Shown: positions 23,685 through 36,767 of the stretch, piece after piece
How positions within the stretch are numbered: the stretch's first letter is position 1
How the letters are laid out: every line of letters starts with the position of its first letter
Source: Microvelia longipes
Taxonomy: Eukaryota > Arthropoda > Insecta > Hemiptera > Veliidae
Direction of reading: 5' to 3'
NCBI GenBank assembly: GCA_018340805.1
Contig: JACMZG010000008.1
Location: 23,312,842 to 23,376,841 of the forward strand
DNA length: 64,000 nucleotides
Made by a program: the position numbers and the translations under genes
Notes under the pieces: generated by a model
What the model was told of the DNA's origin: nothing
Databases searched by the model: none
Seen by the model: the letters and a program-made list of their open reading frames with translations, nothing else

Positions 23685-23722
23685 AAGCGGCCAAGAGACC
23701 AAAGGCCTCTTGTTTCATAACG
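23685..23722 (-). repeat. GCH repeat, short remnant
   Basis: On the minus strand it reads AACAAGAGGCCTTTGG and then TTGGCCGCTTCAC. This is the first and last hairpins of the GCH family with the middle deleted. Confidence 0.5.
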
Positions 23723-24365
23723 AAAATGCGGTATAATATTTATTTTCTAAAAAAACATTGAAGGACACTTGAAATCTTACATGTTAGTCCTAACTTTTAG
23801 GCACAAAATGTTAATAAATTCCTTTAGGTTGGTAAATAAATTATTTATCTAGGAGAATATTTTTAAATATAACAAATTGTAATTTTTTACTCTCTAAGGA
23901 ATTTTAAAGAATTAAAGTTTCTATGAATACACTTGACATTTTTTAAATTTTTATTAGCAAGAGTGACATTCAAAACTTATTACGAAGAGTGATTTATTTT
24001 AGAAAAAAATATTTTTATCTATAGACATATCTATCTCAGAACACACTGCATTTAAAAGGTCAATTTATATTTCCAAATTGTCTACTGTCTGATTGTCTAT
24101 GAATTTAATATCGAAAACAGCGTACTTTAATATTCTCTCAGGATTTTAGTATGCATGATGCATGTCGTTGTATAGAGAGCGTATGTCATGAATTATAGAG
24201 TCCTTATGATTGGTTAAAAACACATTCTTTATTTCCATTTTAATTTTTTAATATTGCTAAACCATAATCAATAATTTGTTTATCCTACCTAACCTGCCAT
24301 GATAACCTCGTAGGGGACTAGAGAGGTTATAGTAGCCTAGCAACCTTCTATATCATTTAAATGTT
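23723..24365. other. No gene seen
   Basis: AT-rich DNA adjoining the LINE tail. Confidence 0.5.
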
Positions 24366-24745
24366 TATTATTATTATTATTAAAGATTGGGGTTGGAGTC
24401 GAGGATAGACCCCATTTGCACTGCGACTGGAAGTCTATTGTACAGTCCCCTCAATTGGTCCAGGTCAGAATAATCCTTTTCCCCGTACTAGGTCTAGGAT
24501 CTTTTTGACCAGTGATTCATTGGTAGAGTCAAACTTAGTGAGAATGCTGCTACCAAAGTTGGTGAGCCTTTGAAAGGCTAGGGCTTCACATCTCAGAAGT
24601 ATGTGAGATGCAGTTTCGGTTTCCGATTCACAAAGCCTACACACTGGGTTATCTTTAAAGATACCAATGGTATGGATATGTTTTCGGAAGTGACAGTGAC
24701 CAGTCAGTAGTAGAGGTCCTCAGTTACTTTGGGACTGGGTCAAAG
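24366..24745 (-). mobile_element. LINE 3' end, 5'-truncated, with TAA repeat tail
   Basis: Reads on the minus strand into a (TAA)n tail (24366-24382 on the + strand is TTATTATTATTATTA). The body is nearly identical to 7345-7745. Both contain CTCAATTGGTCCAGGTCAGA and GATACCAATGGTATGGA. It encodes only the broken C-terminal end of ORF2. Short 5' truncation and the simple-repeat tail are typical of target-primed insertion of I-like elements. Confidence 0.85.
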
Positions 24746-24779
24746 TAAATGTTTACTTTTTTCTTTTTTATATACTTAA

Positions 24780-25150
24780 TCTTTTTTCTTAGGTATAAGG
24801 AATTTTTGTGTTCAACCTTAAAATCCGAAACCGAGGTTTTTTATCATTTTTTATCCGTTTCAGGAACGAATAATGATGTACTGAATGGTTTTCATCATTT
24901 CTGTCAGTAAGTGTGTGTGTGTGTGTGTGTTTAAGGCATAATCACCCGCTGTGTTTATGCTAGAGAGTTAAATCTTGGGACAAAAATGAGACTTTAGGGC
25001 TAGTTGTGCTGTCCGGAATATGATATTTTTCTGGCTACTTTAACCTATTTTACTAATATTAAAAAAAATCTTTATAAATCGAAAATTTGATCGATGGAGT
25101 TGAAATTTGACACAAATTTACATCTTCAGGTGTATCGGTCCACTCTTATA
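24780..25150 (+). mobile_element. 5SR-related repeat, variant 5' part
   Basis: Begins GGTATAAGGAATTTTTGTGT, then AAATCCGAAACCGAGG, a (GT)9 run (24910-24930), TTATGCTAGAGAGTTAAATC and GGAGTTGAAATTTGACAC. It is more diverged than the others and lacks the CRE block. Confidence 0.6.
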
Positions 25151-26451
25151 AATTAACTAATCTATCCTGAAATAATGAATGTCCTCCTATACTTCGCCTT
25201 GTATTGTCACTTTCAGCCCTAATATTGATTAAACAAATTATGGTTGTACTATACCTATTAAACGAAATAAAAGGCTTAGAAATCTGTTAACAGCATAATA
25301 ATGTTTGTTTAAACACTTCAATCAATGCAAGCCCTTTATATTTAAAACCGCTCCCAAATTATTCTTTCAGTTTCAATTTTCTTTGAAAGTCTTTGTTACT
25401 TTTGTTTAATTTAGGGTTTCGTAATGATAATAGAACTTGTTTAGCGAGTAATGTAACAAGTTAATAAAATCCTTGTTGAAAGAGAGAGATGTACGAGATA
25501 AAGAAGTATTTATCTGTTGGAAAAGCATTTGTCTCAACTCAACCCACAGAAGACGAGTAAACAAAGCTTAATAAGTGGGCTAAATTGTTTTACTGGAGGA
25601 ATAGGAGGTGGGCAATGAAAGGCTTCCCCTGGGCTAAATAGGATAAATTGACAGGGAGCTTAGAGAAACACCCTAAAACAGAGCTAAAAGCTTTATAGTA
25701 GAATTAGTTTTCCATTCTCTATCCTCACTTTGCCTTAACTACCAAATAGAATTAGCTCCTTAGGACACTGCTGTAAAAGGAAACTCCTCGCACTTCTAAT
25801 CCTAAAGTACTTTTCATAAAAGTTTTACTAGTATTAGTAAAGAAAAGAGGTTGAAAGTCGCGATGAATTAGCTGAGGAACATCAAGACTATAAGCAGGGA
25901 TAAAAGCATTCTCTTTATTTCTTTCCAGCTCGAGTAAGCCAGGCAAAAAGGTAATAAAAGCCAGTTATAAAACTCTGCTCCGGTAACAAATAGTCTTTCT
26001 GGAAAAATTTTCACTATCTTTTTAGCAGTAAAAAGGTATGAGATACATGGTTATGTTAACTGCTTAGAACGACCAAAAGTAAAAAGAAACCGACACAGTA
26101 ATATACGTCATGCCCAGCCAACTCCACTGCTTTTTACCAACTTCTCTTGTTCCCCTTTAATAAATTTTTATAAACTTTTACTATATCTTTTCTGAGTAAT
26201 GACTTGAAAATAACTAATTCTATTTGGTAATGCTTTGATTTATGTTAGTATTATTGCATTGGCATTATCTGATCCAGCTGTTCATTGGTCAAATTTAAAT
26301 TTATTACGGAAAATTCAAATGTTTTAATTCAAGTAAAAATTTCTGAATGTCATATTAAATGAACTATCATTTCTATATAATATGAAAAGCTAATTGTTAA
26401 TCCCTTCATATCCCAGAGCTATCCTCTACTTGGCCTCCTTATTGTCAAACT
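25151..26451. other. No gene seen
   Basis: Somewhat less AT-rich around 25480-25760 (purine-rich), but with no long open frame or recognised domain. The minus frame at 25752-25946 is short and unsupported. Confidence 0.45.
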
Positions 26452-26485
<34 letters not shown>

Positions 26486-26493
26486 ATATATTA

Positions 26494-26582
<89 letters not shown>

Positions 26583-26605
26583 TTCGTCATGGTTTGACGA
26601 AATAT
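26452..26605. repeat. (TA)n array ending in a perfect hairpin
   Basis: About 130 bases of TA with several phase breaks (ATTATA, AATATA, one GTATA). It is followed by ATATTTCGTCA / TGACGAAATAT, an 11-bp perfect stem at 26579-26605. Confidence 0.9.
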
Positions 26606-27139
26606 TTAAAATCTAGTGAGTTCAGTGGTGCTAGAGAGATCTCGATGTAACCCACAAGCTGAGAGTTTGCTAAATACATGGCCAGATGCTATGGAATAAT
26701 CAAATAAAACCCTTATAACTAATAATAAAGAAACAAGGACTCAAGATACGTTTTAGCGGATCACGAGCCTCCTTCTTTGTAACTGTTCTGTTAAGGCATT
26801 CTAATATTATTTTCATAGTTTAATAAACGTTCATTATAAAAGATGTGAAGTTACATTTTGATTGAATACATCGCAGGCACAATAATCGTATGATTACTTT
26901 ATCGTGAGAGGTTATTATTATTATTCATGTACTTCTACTTTTTTTTACTTTTAAGTGAAAAGAAACTATGTTTAATGATGTCATTGATGACGGTCGGGAT
27001 TGAGCTGAAACCGGTCTTATTCGATTCAGAATGTGGAAATTGTAAAAAATACCTTTAATTTAACACATTAATTACAATGTGTTTAAAAGCTTTCAAGAGT
27101 TTTTGTGTGCCAAAAACGTCTCAACATACATTGACACAG
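26606..27139. other. No gene; GAAACCGGTC motif
   Basis: Contains GGGATTGAGCTGAAACCGGT near 26998, the same motif found four times in the 56-58 kb tandem repeat and, in part, at 44260. Confidence 0.5.
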
Positions 27140-27241
<102 letters not shown>

Positions 27242-27554
27242 CCATTCTTAGAATTTAAGATATTTTAAAGATATTTTATTTATCTTTCTCGTATATATTT
27301 ATTCGGTATAATACTAATGTTACTAAAGGTTGTGTAATTATTATGGTTTACTGTTCCAATGTAAGGGAAATTTAATAAGCCACATATTCCACAGCTGTGG
27401 TATAAAAACAAGAAGAAAGCTGGTGTTATTTTCAAGCACATTCTCACCACTAATTGTTTCTAACCCGTGTATAGGAAAAATAAAAGCTTTTTCTTCTTTA
27501 TTCCATTAAAACCGTATCGACAATTTGTTTTATACTTTTCCTTATTTTTACCTT

Positions 27555-28402
27555 AGATGTATAAGAAAAGTGTGGTGTTTACAAATAAATCCGAAACCGG
27601 AGTTTCACCTGAATTATCCGTTTTAGGTGTTTTTTTAAAGTTGTCTGATTGTGTGTCTCTGTTATCATCGTTGCTTCCATAGTATTTATGTTAAGGACTC
27701 GAAACTTTATACAAAAATCAGTCTATAGGTGTCGTAGTGCTATCCGAAAAATATTTTTCATTACGTCAATAAATTTCGTCTTATTAAAAATAAAATTCGA
27801 AAATTTTAAAAATATATAAAACCTTGGAAAAATGTATCGATCGATTTGAGATTTGATACGCATGTAGTATGTAAGTATATAAGTATATGTATACTTATAT
27901 ACAGCTGTGGTACAAAAAATGTAAGTCCAATATACGAGCCATGTTCCATCTCAATATCGGTTTTAGTTCAATTTTTATGGAACCACTTGTATAAGTTTTT
28001 TAAAAGTTGTATTAAATTAGGAAATTTGGTACAATTTATCCTTCTATGCAATAAATAAGTGTACTAAGTTTCATTTCAATACGGTAAGTAAATATACGGT
28101 TTTTGTCTGATCATAAAACTTAAACAGGATCGAGGAAGGCAAGTATCTAGATGGGAAACATCTGGGAATAATAAGAATGTATTACCTTTCTGTGGAAGAG
28201 TAAAATCTGGGAATGGAAAAAGATGGATAGTTTGGGAATACATTACCTTTCTGTAGACGAGTGAAGCGAGTAAGAAGACGCGATTCTGATTAAGTTTAAT
28301 GATTTTTATATTCTAAGGATAAGCGAAATAGTGAAAATAAGCGTAGCAAAATCGATATGATGAAAATGTTCCAGGTACGCTTCGAGGTAACATCTACTCA
28401 AG
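27555..28402 (+). mobile_element. 5SR repeat, near full length, diverged
   Basis: Parts in order are TGTATAAGAAAAGTGTGGTG, AAATCCGAAACCGGAGTTTC, GTTATCATCGTTGC, ATTACGTCAATAA, GAGATTTGATACGCATGTAG, a weak 5S-like segment (28108-28170: AAACTTAAACAGGATCG ... ATCTAGATGGG) and GACGAGTGAAGCGAG near 28257. It ends AGCGTAGCAAAATCGATATG and a decayed terminus. A local duplication (ATTACCTTTCTGTGGA / ATTACCTTTCTGTAGA) lies after the 5S part. Confidence 0.75.
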
Positions 28403-28462
28403 TTTTTAAAAATGCTTCTATTTTAATAAACTGCGTAGGCTTCCGCGGTTATTGTCATGAAG

Positions 28463-28731
28463 ATTTAGGTCTTCCGGTGGTGACCGCGTCAATGTAGATG
28501 AAGAATCCGACGTTTCGTTTCCACTGTGGGAGGCATCTTCAGGGATGTAGGACATCATGGATAGAAACACAATGCTCTACAAAACTGAACTCAGTTTCAG
28601 TTCAGTTTTGTAGAGCATTGTGTTTCTATCTATGATGTCCTACATCCCTGAAGATAGATGCCTCCCACACTGGAAACGAAACGTCGGATTCTTCATCTAC
28701 ATTGACGCGGTCACCACCGGAAGACCTAAAT
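28463..28731. mobile_element. Fold-back element, arms about 130 bp
   Basis: Left arm 28463-28591 and right arm 28599-28731 are near-perfect inverted copies around a 7-base loop. The right arm has a 4-base insertion. The arms contain CTGAAGATGCCTCCCACA and GAAACGAAACGTCGG. That layout (CTGAxGA ... GAAACG) resembles repeat-borne hammerhead-ribozyme-like sequences, although the core here is not canonical. The transcript of either strand would form a long double-stranded hairpin. Confidence 0.85.
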
Positions 28732-29604
28732 TTTCACTTCTATTATTTATTATTATTTATTTTTGACTACCGTCGTGTATATATTTTTATTTTAAGTTTA
28801 ACTCAAACAAAATAAAGTTTAATATAGCATTATTTAACAGTGATATTAGTAGCTCAACCTATTTCTTGCACACTATTATTAAATGAATATTCATTTATTT
28901 AATATTTATATTTATAAAACACTAAGAGGAATCAAATTTTAAACGGTTCAGATCGATGCTGAAGCTCAGGTTATGCAGCTTAAAATGAGAACTAAAGCAA
29001 GAAACGGAAGCACTCATTTTGTCTAAAATTCAGTTAAAATAGCAAATAAAGTTCAAATCTTTAAGATAATCCTTAATTATGAAATCTGACATTATGGAAT
29101 TTTTCCTCCTAAAACATGATATTTCACAAAACTCACACTACGGCAGTAAACTTTCTTTACCACGATAAGATCATTATCTTCTTTTATTGTTAAAAGAACA
29201 TGATCCCGTAATGAACCAATATCTATCACTAACAAGACCCTTAACTCTTCCAGACTCTTTTACTCTTTTCCTTATTTCTTTATATTTTAAGTCTTTCATC
29301 TCATATTATCCCTATTAAATTTATTCTTGCTTTTATTACATCTATTTCCTTTATAATATATACCTTTTTATTTATAAAAAGTATCTTTATTATGCAATTA
29401 TTAGTTCAAAACGCAGTATTTGCACTTATTTGATGCTTGGATTATGCAAATTTTTAGCGCGTGTTATTTGAAAAATTACAAAAAATAAAATAACAACTTT
29501 TAACGCCATTGATTAGTGCTTAGGTTATAGAAAATATACCGAAAACTTAAGCAACTAAAGAATTATTTTGAAATTATAAACATTATTACTGTAAGTAAAA
29601 CAAT
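28732..29604. other. No gene seen
   Basis: AT-rich DNA without recognised features. Confidence 0.5.
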
Positions 29605-29705
29605 ACAAAATTAGTAGCGGTACCAAGATTTAAACTTGGTGGTTATATAAACATGGACCACCAGGGTGTCAGTGCAACTAGCGGTTGTAGTGACTACCGG
29701 ACGCC
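29605..29705 (-). repeat. Possible tRNA-like SINE fragment
   Basis: On the minus strand, ACCAAG-TTTAAAT-CTTGGT (complement of 29620-29640) looks like a T-arm with B box, and CTGACACCCTGGTGGTCC lies upstream in the A-box position. No second copy was found in the window, so this is tentative. Confidence 0.3.
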
Positions 29706-29851
29706 CCAATATACATTTAATATGTTATATTTGAAAGTTTCGCTAGAAGAGCAACTGGCAAAAATTATGCTAGAAAAGCAACTATTGTATTCACTTAGCC
29801 GCTTTATCCTCAAGGTATCCTCTAGGAATTTTTATTACCAGCAAAGTACTA

Positions 29852-29988
<137 letters not shown>

Positions 29989-30878
29989 AGAATAAGCTTT
30001 ATCGTATTTTACTAAGAAAATAAAATATTATTTGATTTCATATCAAATCAATAAAATAACTAAAATGTTTATTAATCCCTCCTGTGTTTGGCGGGCTTTC
30101 CCGAATGCTGATTCACCTCGGTAAAACTCATCTAATGAGCTTACTCAGTATTTATTTAGGCTCCCTGTTCTAATTTTAATTCTTTTTCTGGGGAAAGCTA
30201 GGTGGAAAAATACGTGATTTTTATTGTTAAAGTAAAGCCGAAAATTTAATTTGAAACCTTTTTCGTTTGTTGCAATTAATTTTTTGTTAAACTTTTTGTA
30301 TCTTTTTGTTTGATGGTAAAACATTTTTTTAATAATCTCAGAATTTGATTTCCCAAATGGTTTAAGTTTAAAAACACAGACTTTATCAGGGATAGAGTTT
30401 TGTCACCCCAAGAGACGGTGAATATTTGTAGCGTTTGCCCAAAGTCCCCCCCGCAGTCTGTCGTGACAGGCATGACCAACATATTAACTAAAAGAGAGAG
30501 AAAAAAATATTCATTTCCTGGTAGCTAGAGGTAAAAATCTATCTTCTAAAACCGTACCCATCTCTCTGCAATAATTTTTCAAGTTTTTTACCCCAACAAT
30601 ATGTATACCTATACCTTTCAAAAGACCACTGAAAATTAATGGCTTCAAAATATACGCAGAATATTAATGAATATTTAATAGTAAAAACATTTTTTACTCG
30701 ACTAAATTTTACCACTTATTTAAAAACTGCTTTCATTTTGACTTAGTGCAAAGCGTGGCTTTGTTTACTCATTTTGTGTTAGGTTACGGCTATTTTTAAT
30801 TTAATTTATATTATCACTATTCCTCACCTTCTACCACAGGTATATATGAAAAGAATTGCGTTCACCCTTTTAGCGAAT
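29989..30878. other. No gene seen
   Basis: AT-rich DNA. The minus-strand frame at 30276-30482 shows no recognised domain. Confidence 0.5.
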
Positions 30879-30987
30879 TTCCTTTGAAAATTCGCCTAAT
30901 GGGATAGGCGTCATGGCGGAATTCGAACCTCGGACCACGACACAAATCCGTTTCAGAGGTCCTTATGACGAAAAAATACTTTTTTTG
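30879..30987 (-). repeat. tRNA-related SINE fragment
   Basis: On the minus strand, CGAGGTTCGAATTCCGCC contains a perfect Pol III B box (GGTTCGAATTCC). A diverged second copy with the same order of parts lies at 40884-41000. Shared pieces are GCGAATTTCCTTTG / GCAAATTTCCTTTG, TGTTTCAG / CGTTTCAG and ATGACGAAAAAATA / ATGACAAAAAATA. It is not a tRNA gene, as no acceptor or anticodon arms can be formed. Confidence 0.6.
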
Positions 30988-30990
30988 AAA

Positions 30991-31429
<439 letters not shown>

Positions 31430-31760
31430 GAAGTCGATACGACCACTATAAGTGACCTTAAAATCGAAAAAACCATTGTAAATTACCAAAAACCAAAATT
31501 TAGGTCGATAAAAAATAAATTTCGAGTAGGGTGTCGTTTTCAATGTAATTTTGGGCGCGGAATCGAATGAAACCAGTCCGAAGTCGATACGACCACTTTA
31601 AGTTACCAAAAGTCGAAAAAACCACAAAAATTATAGAAAACCAAAATTACGGTCGTTGAAAATTAAATTTCGAGTAGGGTGTCGTTTTCAATGTTTTTTG
31701 GGCCTCTGAGATGAATGCCAGTGGTCCGGAGTCAATACGACCACTCAAACTCAGGGTACC
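31430..31760 (+). repeat. 150-bp tandem repeat, two units and a partial third
   Basis: GAAGTCGATACGACCACT starts units at 31430 and 31580, with a partial unit (GAGTCAATACGACCACT) at 31729. Each unit also has AAATTTCGAGTAGGGTGTCG. The end of the third unit carries GGTACCTGGGTTCACATCC, a B-box-like string, about 45 bases after TGCCAGTGGTCCGG, which resembles an A box. A tRNA-related origin is possible. A single GTCCGAAGTCGATACGACC also occurs at 42439. Confidence 0.85.
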
Positions 31761-31833
31761 TGGGTTCACATCCTGGAAGGGTCGATCATTTTTTATCGTT
31801 TTTTTACCTAATATAAGTTTACAACTAGGAAAT

Positions 31834-32530
31834 AATTCTGGCGCGGTGGTCCGCATGTCGGGCGAATTTCCTTTGATGCGTGTTTCCGTGCTTTTTATAT
31901 AAGTTTACAACTACTAAATAAATAATTCCGGCGCGGTTGTCCGCTGTCGGGCGAATTTCATTTAGAATACGTGTTTCCGTGTTAAACAACCATTTTCTTG
32001 CTTATGCAAGAACCATGCCCATTGCGTGGTTCCGGTTCATGCTTTAGAACCTAAGCAGTTACTCAATTGTCAAGCACTGCTCGTAACTCATTTTGTCTGT
32101 ATTTTCCAAAGGAAATGCGCATAACTATCCAGTTGGTTGCACAAAACTATGCCTCTAAAATTAGAAATACGCACTATTATTTGCACTAGTTTAAAGCTTA
32201 GTTACTTATCTTTAAGCTTAGTCAGTTATCTTTAAAGGTTTTAGCGCATTTCCTTTGGAAAATACAGACAAAATGAGTTACGAGCAGTGCTTGACAATTG
32301 AGTAACTGCTTAGGTTCTAAAGCATGAACCGGAACCACGCAATGGGCATGGTTCTTGCATAAGCAAGAAAATGGTTGTTTAACACGGAAACACGTATTCT
32401 AAATGAAATTCGCCCGACAGCGGACAACCGCGCCGGAATTATTTATTTAGTAGTTGTAAACTTATATAAAAAGCACGGAAACACGCATCAAAGGAAATTC
32501 GCCCGACATGCGGACCACCGCGCCAGAATT
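31834..32530. repeat. Perfect inverted repeat, 287-bp arms
   Basis: 31834-32120 and 32244-32530 are exact reverse complements at every base I compared, around a 123-base spacer. Each arm contains a diverged 90-bp direct duplication starting AATTCTGGCGCGGTGG and AATTCCGGCGCGGTTG. Part of the spacer and inner arm (32178-32256) recurs in inverted form at 31349. No open frame. Complete identity implies a recent event, gene conversion or an assembly artefact. Confidence 0.95.
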
Positions 32531-33832
32531 TTTTCTTATAACATATTTTATTGATTAATACAACAACAATTATGGTTGTGGCAAGTATTAGAGTTTAATA
32601 GTTTTAGTGGCTTGAGAGGCTTGGCAGAGAAACAATCCAGTGATCGCACTCAGGCGGGATTAATTAAAATTTTTTACCTTTACTAATTAAAATTAGTAAA
32701 ATATAGTGGTAAAAAAAATAGTAAAAATATAAGATAAGATGCCATTTATTGAGTAAAAAAATATATTAATACAGAGATTTACTGTAGTAACTCAAATCAG
32801 TCTTAGTAGACTGTGGCGTTATAAAAATATAATAATAAGATAAATAAATAATAATAATAGTTTATAAGAAAAAATAAATAAATAAAAATTAAATAAGAAG
32901 AATATAATAATAATCATAATAATAATAAAACCTTAAGGGCATGCGGCCTCCAACAGCCATGGACTTAAGAATAGGCATGCGTTCACCCTAAAAATCTTAA
33001 ACCATGATTTTATCCTAATCATCCGTTTCAAGCACTTTTATGACGTTTTGAGTCATCTTCATCATGCTAGAGAGTTAATGCTTGGCCCTAAAGTATAATA
33101 GTACTGCTTAAAGGATACATTTTTTTAAAATACCTTTAACATTTTCTTGTTATTGGCACAAGTCATTTTGTAGAATTACAAAGTAGAATAAGTGCAAAGT
33201 AAAGTATTTGTTTCTTCTTGTAGAAAAAGAGCCTAGTTAAGTTAGTAGTGTTTTAAAAAATAAGACATCTTTAACATATGAAAAAACATTTTTATCTATA
33301 GTTATAAAAAATTTAAAAATCGTGCAAAATATACCTAATTTCACTAAACATAAATATTAACTGGAATTTTAATTAATTTAGTATTTATTTCAAGTACTTT
33401 TAAGACCTTTTTAGGTGACAAATAGATGTTTTACCTTTTTATCGGCTGCGTATATCATCCTCGTCTACTGAATTTATTTTTTGACAAGTAATAACTATTA
33501 GATTTTGTGCTATTTTCAACACATGATATATAGAGCTAGAATGCGCATAACATCAGGATAAATTAGAACAAACTGATAGCTATGAACTTTTAGTTTAGAT
33601 TTATTGTCTGAAATATATAGTTATTGCTACGACACTTGCATTGTATATTTTGAATTAAGTCGGAATCGATAGTGTGGCTAGATTTGATCAAGAACACTAT
33701 AGATCCGAAATCCAAAACCAATTCTGTTAAATTTTCTAAACGGTTACAATAGAAACAATTTTTTAAACTACTATCTTCTATAGCTTATTTATTTTCTTTA
33801 AAAACTGGGTGATGGGCCAAATAATGAGCATC
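32531..33832. other. No gene; 5SR-like remnant
   Basis: A-rich and AT-rich DNA. 32975-33110 contains GCGTTCACCCTAAAAATCTT, ATCATCCGTTTCAAGCACTT and CATGCTAGAGAGTTAATGCT, a decayed copy of the 5' part of the 24780-type 5SR variant. Confidence 0.5.
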
Positions 33833-34065
<233 letters not shown>

Positions 34066-36289
34066 CCGTCTTTTTTCAGCGCTTTATTGAGTCAAATTAT
34101 ATCAGAAACGAGTAATTTATTTGTCACTAAGATTATTATAAAATGCAAGTGCTCTCTGTTCAATTCATGCTTCTTGCCATAAAAATACCACCAAAGATGT
34201 GTTTTGGTATTATTTATTTTTTTTTAATTCAAGTTAAATTTCTATTATTGCTTCAAGTAAATATCATCAAATTTAATTTATGAATTTCTATCTAATTCTC
34301 AGGTATAGGTTTTAATTCTATTGATTCCAATCGAAACACCACTAGGGACTCATTAAAATCTCTTAACGAATCTGTCGGGGAAATAAACACTCGTCTGAAA
34401 TTATCAAGAGAGGAAATCTAACCGATGAATTATTTAATCCTCGAATCTGATGGTTTTTCATTTTATAAATGATTTTTTTATTTAGCAGAGATTTTTTCTA
34501 GACGAAGCACTTAACACTTCATTTATTATTCTTCTACGCCTAGATACCTGGAAATGACTTTTAATCTTTTAGTACTGTTGTTGAAAATGCATGAAACACT
34601 TCCTCTCTACAGTCAACGCGGTTGGATTAAATTTAAAACTCTTAACTTTTTTCATACTATTTTTGTGGTGATTTACTGCTTGATTTATGGCAGAATTTCA
34701 TGCTGATTCTGGCGTATAATTTAACATTGCTGTTCTGAAAATTTCAATTCTTAGTTTTTGTTTTTAAGTATGATTTATTTTTTAGTTTTCTGTACCGCTA
34801 GTTTTTGAGAGACTTTGTTTAAACTAAGGAACTAATATATATCAGACATAAAATACTTGTTTGAAGAATCTGATGATAAAAATTTGTTGATGTTAGTATT
34901 TTTATATATATATTTTTATATATAAAAGCTTTTATTCGCATTGTACAAATTTCCCTGAATTTAAAAAGAAAATCCTCTACTCGTACGCCTCAAAATATTA
35001 CTGTATAAAAAATACTGATATTACAATGAAATTTGGATCTGTTCATAAAGTTTAGAAATATATTTAAATTGATTTGAATTGCAACATAGATACCATAATA
35101 CAACATAAAACAATAAATTCCAACTAAAAAAAAACTCAAAAAATTGAAAAATTGAAGTAGTCGTATTTTGATTTTGTTCTTTATTTGACTTTTTGAAGTT
35201 TTAACCCTTTATTGTTGTATTTATAAAAAGTCGGAATTTATAAATGTACAAAAGTGTATGGATTTGAATATTGAATAATTGTGAAGCAAAGGAATATATT
35301 TTTATTTTGAAGGGAGGAGAGGGGCAGGATTAGCAGGAAAATCATTGATTAGTAAACTTTGCAAAACAGCTGACGCTCTTCATTTATTTTTCTTTGATTA
35401 ATTAACTGTAATTTTAAATTTTTTAGCATATATGTGATTTCATTATCGATGTCTGGGTTTTTTTTTTCGTTTTATATTTTTGGTTGTTTACTTCTCTTAA
35501 AGTAATTATTTACTCTAGTTTATTCACTTACTCGTTGCTTTTTGTGTTATCTGTATTAGTGCTTGGAAAAATGTTTACTTCCTAAAAAAGAAAAAGCAAA
35601 ATAACACGTCTTCTTGTCTAAGGCTTTTGGTAACTTTTTTTGCGGAAAATAATTCAGACTTTACTCGAAAAAGAGAAAAAAAATCTGAGATTTCTTTTCG
35701 CTTTTCTTAGGTTTTTGGGACAAAGAAGGTTTGGATAAGAATAAATTGGTTTGGGTTTTCTGGATAAAATATAAGGGATACGGAAGATATGTGGATATGG
35801 ATAAATGTAAAAGAATCTTTAGATAGAGCTGTAAATATTTGAGCTACGTTCTAGATTGGGAAATATAAAGATATCAATATTCTTTCTTTTTGGTAATTTT
35901 TTTTTCTCTCGATTTTATAAATGACTCTACTGAGAGTTATATTCATGAGATAGTAGTGTTTATACGAATCATCTGACTATTTTACTGATCATTACGTGCC
36001 GTTATAGTTTTATCTGACTTGAAAACTTAGACGTCAAAGTTATTTATTGTCTGATTTTTGTTCTTGTAAGGATTAGAACGTCTTTTGATAGAACCATTAT
36101 AATTATTACTTTGTTTGTAATAAATTCATACAGGAAATTTATTACTGTCCGGCATCGCTGTTGCAAGTTTCGCTTAAATTGTGTTACATATGCTATTTCC
36201 ACGTATACACTATTCTTTATGCGTTACTTAAGCTATGCATACATAAACATTCTTTTGTATTATATTGTATTGTATTATATTTAAGCTAT
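34066..36289. other. No gene seen
   Basis: The longest stretch with little recognisable repeat content; AT-rich host-like DNA with no convincing exon. Confidence 0.5.
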
Positions 36290-36645
36290 TTTCACGTATA
36301 CATAAACTTTCTGTGTGCTTAAGCAATTTCAACATAAAATAAATATTTTCTGTGCTCCTTAAACTAATTCAACACATAAACAAATATTTTCTGTGCTACT
36401 TAAGCTATTTCAACACATAAACAAATATTTCTGTGCTACTTAAGCTTATTTCAACATATAAACCAATATTTCTGTGCTACTTAAGCTATTCAACACATAA
36501 ACCAATATTTTTCTGTGCTACTTTAGCTGTTTCAACATATAAACCAATATTTTCTGTGCTACTTAAGCTATTTCAACATATAAACCAATATTTTCTGTGC
36601 TACTTAAGCTATTTCAACATATAAACCAATATTTTCTGTGCTATT
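36290..36645 (+). repeat. 41-bp minisatellite, eight to nine units
   Basis: CTGTGCTACTTAAGCTATTT starts units at 36391, 36431, 36472, 36513, 36554, 36595 and 36636, with older diverged units at 36311 and 36350. The spacing is 40-41 bases. Units carry AACATATAAACCAATATTTT. The Ile/Phe-rich open frame across it is a product of the repeat. Units touch without unique spacers, so it is not a CRISPR array. Confidence 0.9.
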
Positions 36646-36717
36646 GAATTATTTTCCCCAATGATAGTTACCATGCTTCTTAAAATCCCGTTTTCGGGTT
36701 TTTAGAAAAAACACAAT

Positions 36718-36721
36718 ATAT

Positions 36722-36767
<46 letters not shown>
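36718..36767. repeat. (TA)n array
   Basis: About 50 bases of TA. Confidence 0.85.

Noticed and set aside
30879..30987. tRNA gene on the minus strand
   Set aside because: A B box is present but no cloverleaf with acceptor and anticodon stems can be formed; it is repeat-borne.
36290..36645. CRISPR-like array
   Set aside because: Units of 41 bases are contiguous with no unique spacers, and the organism is eukaryotic; it is a minisatellite.
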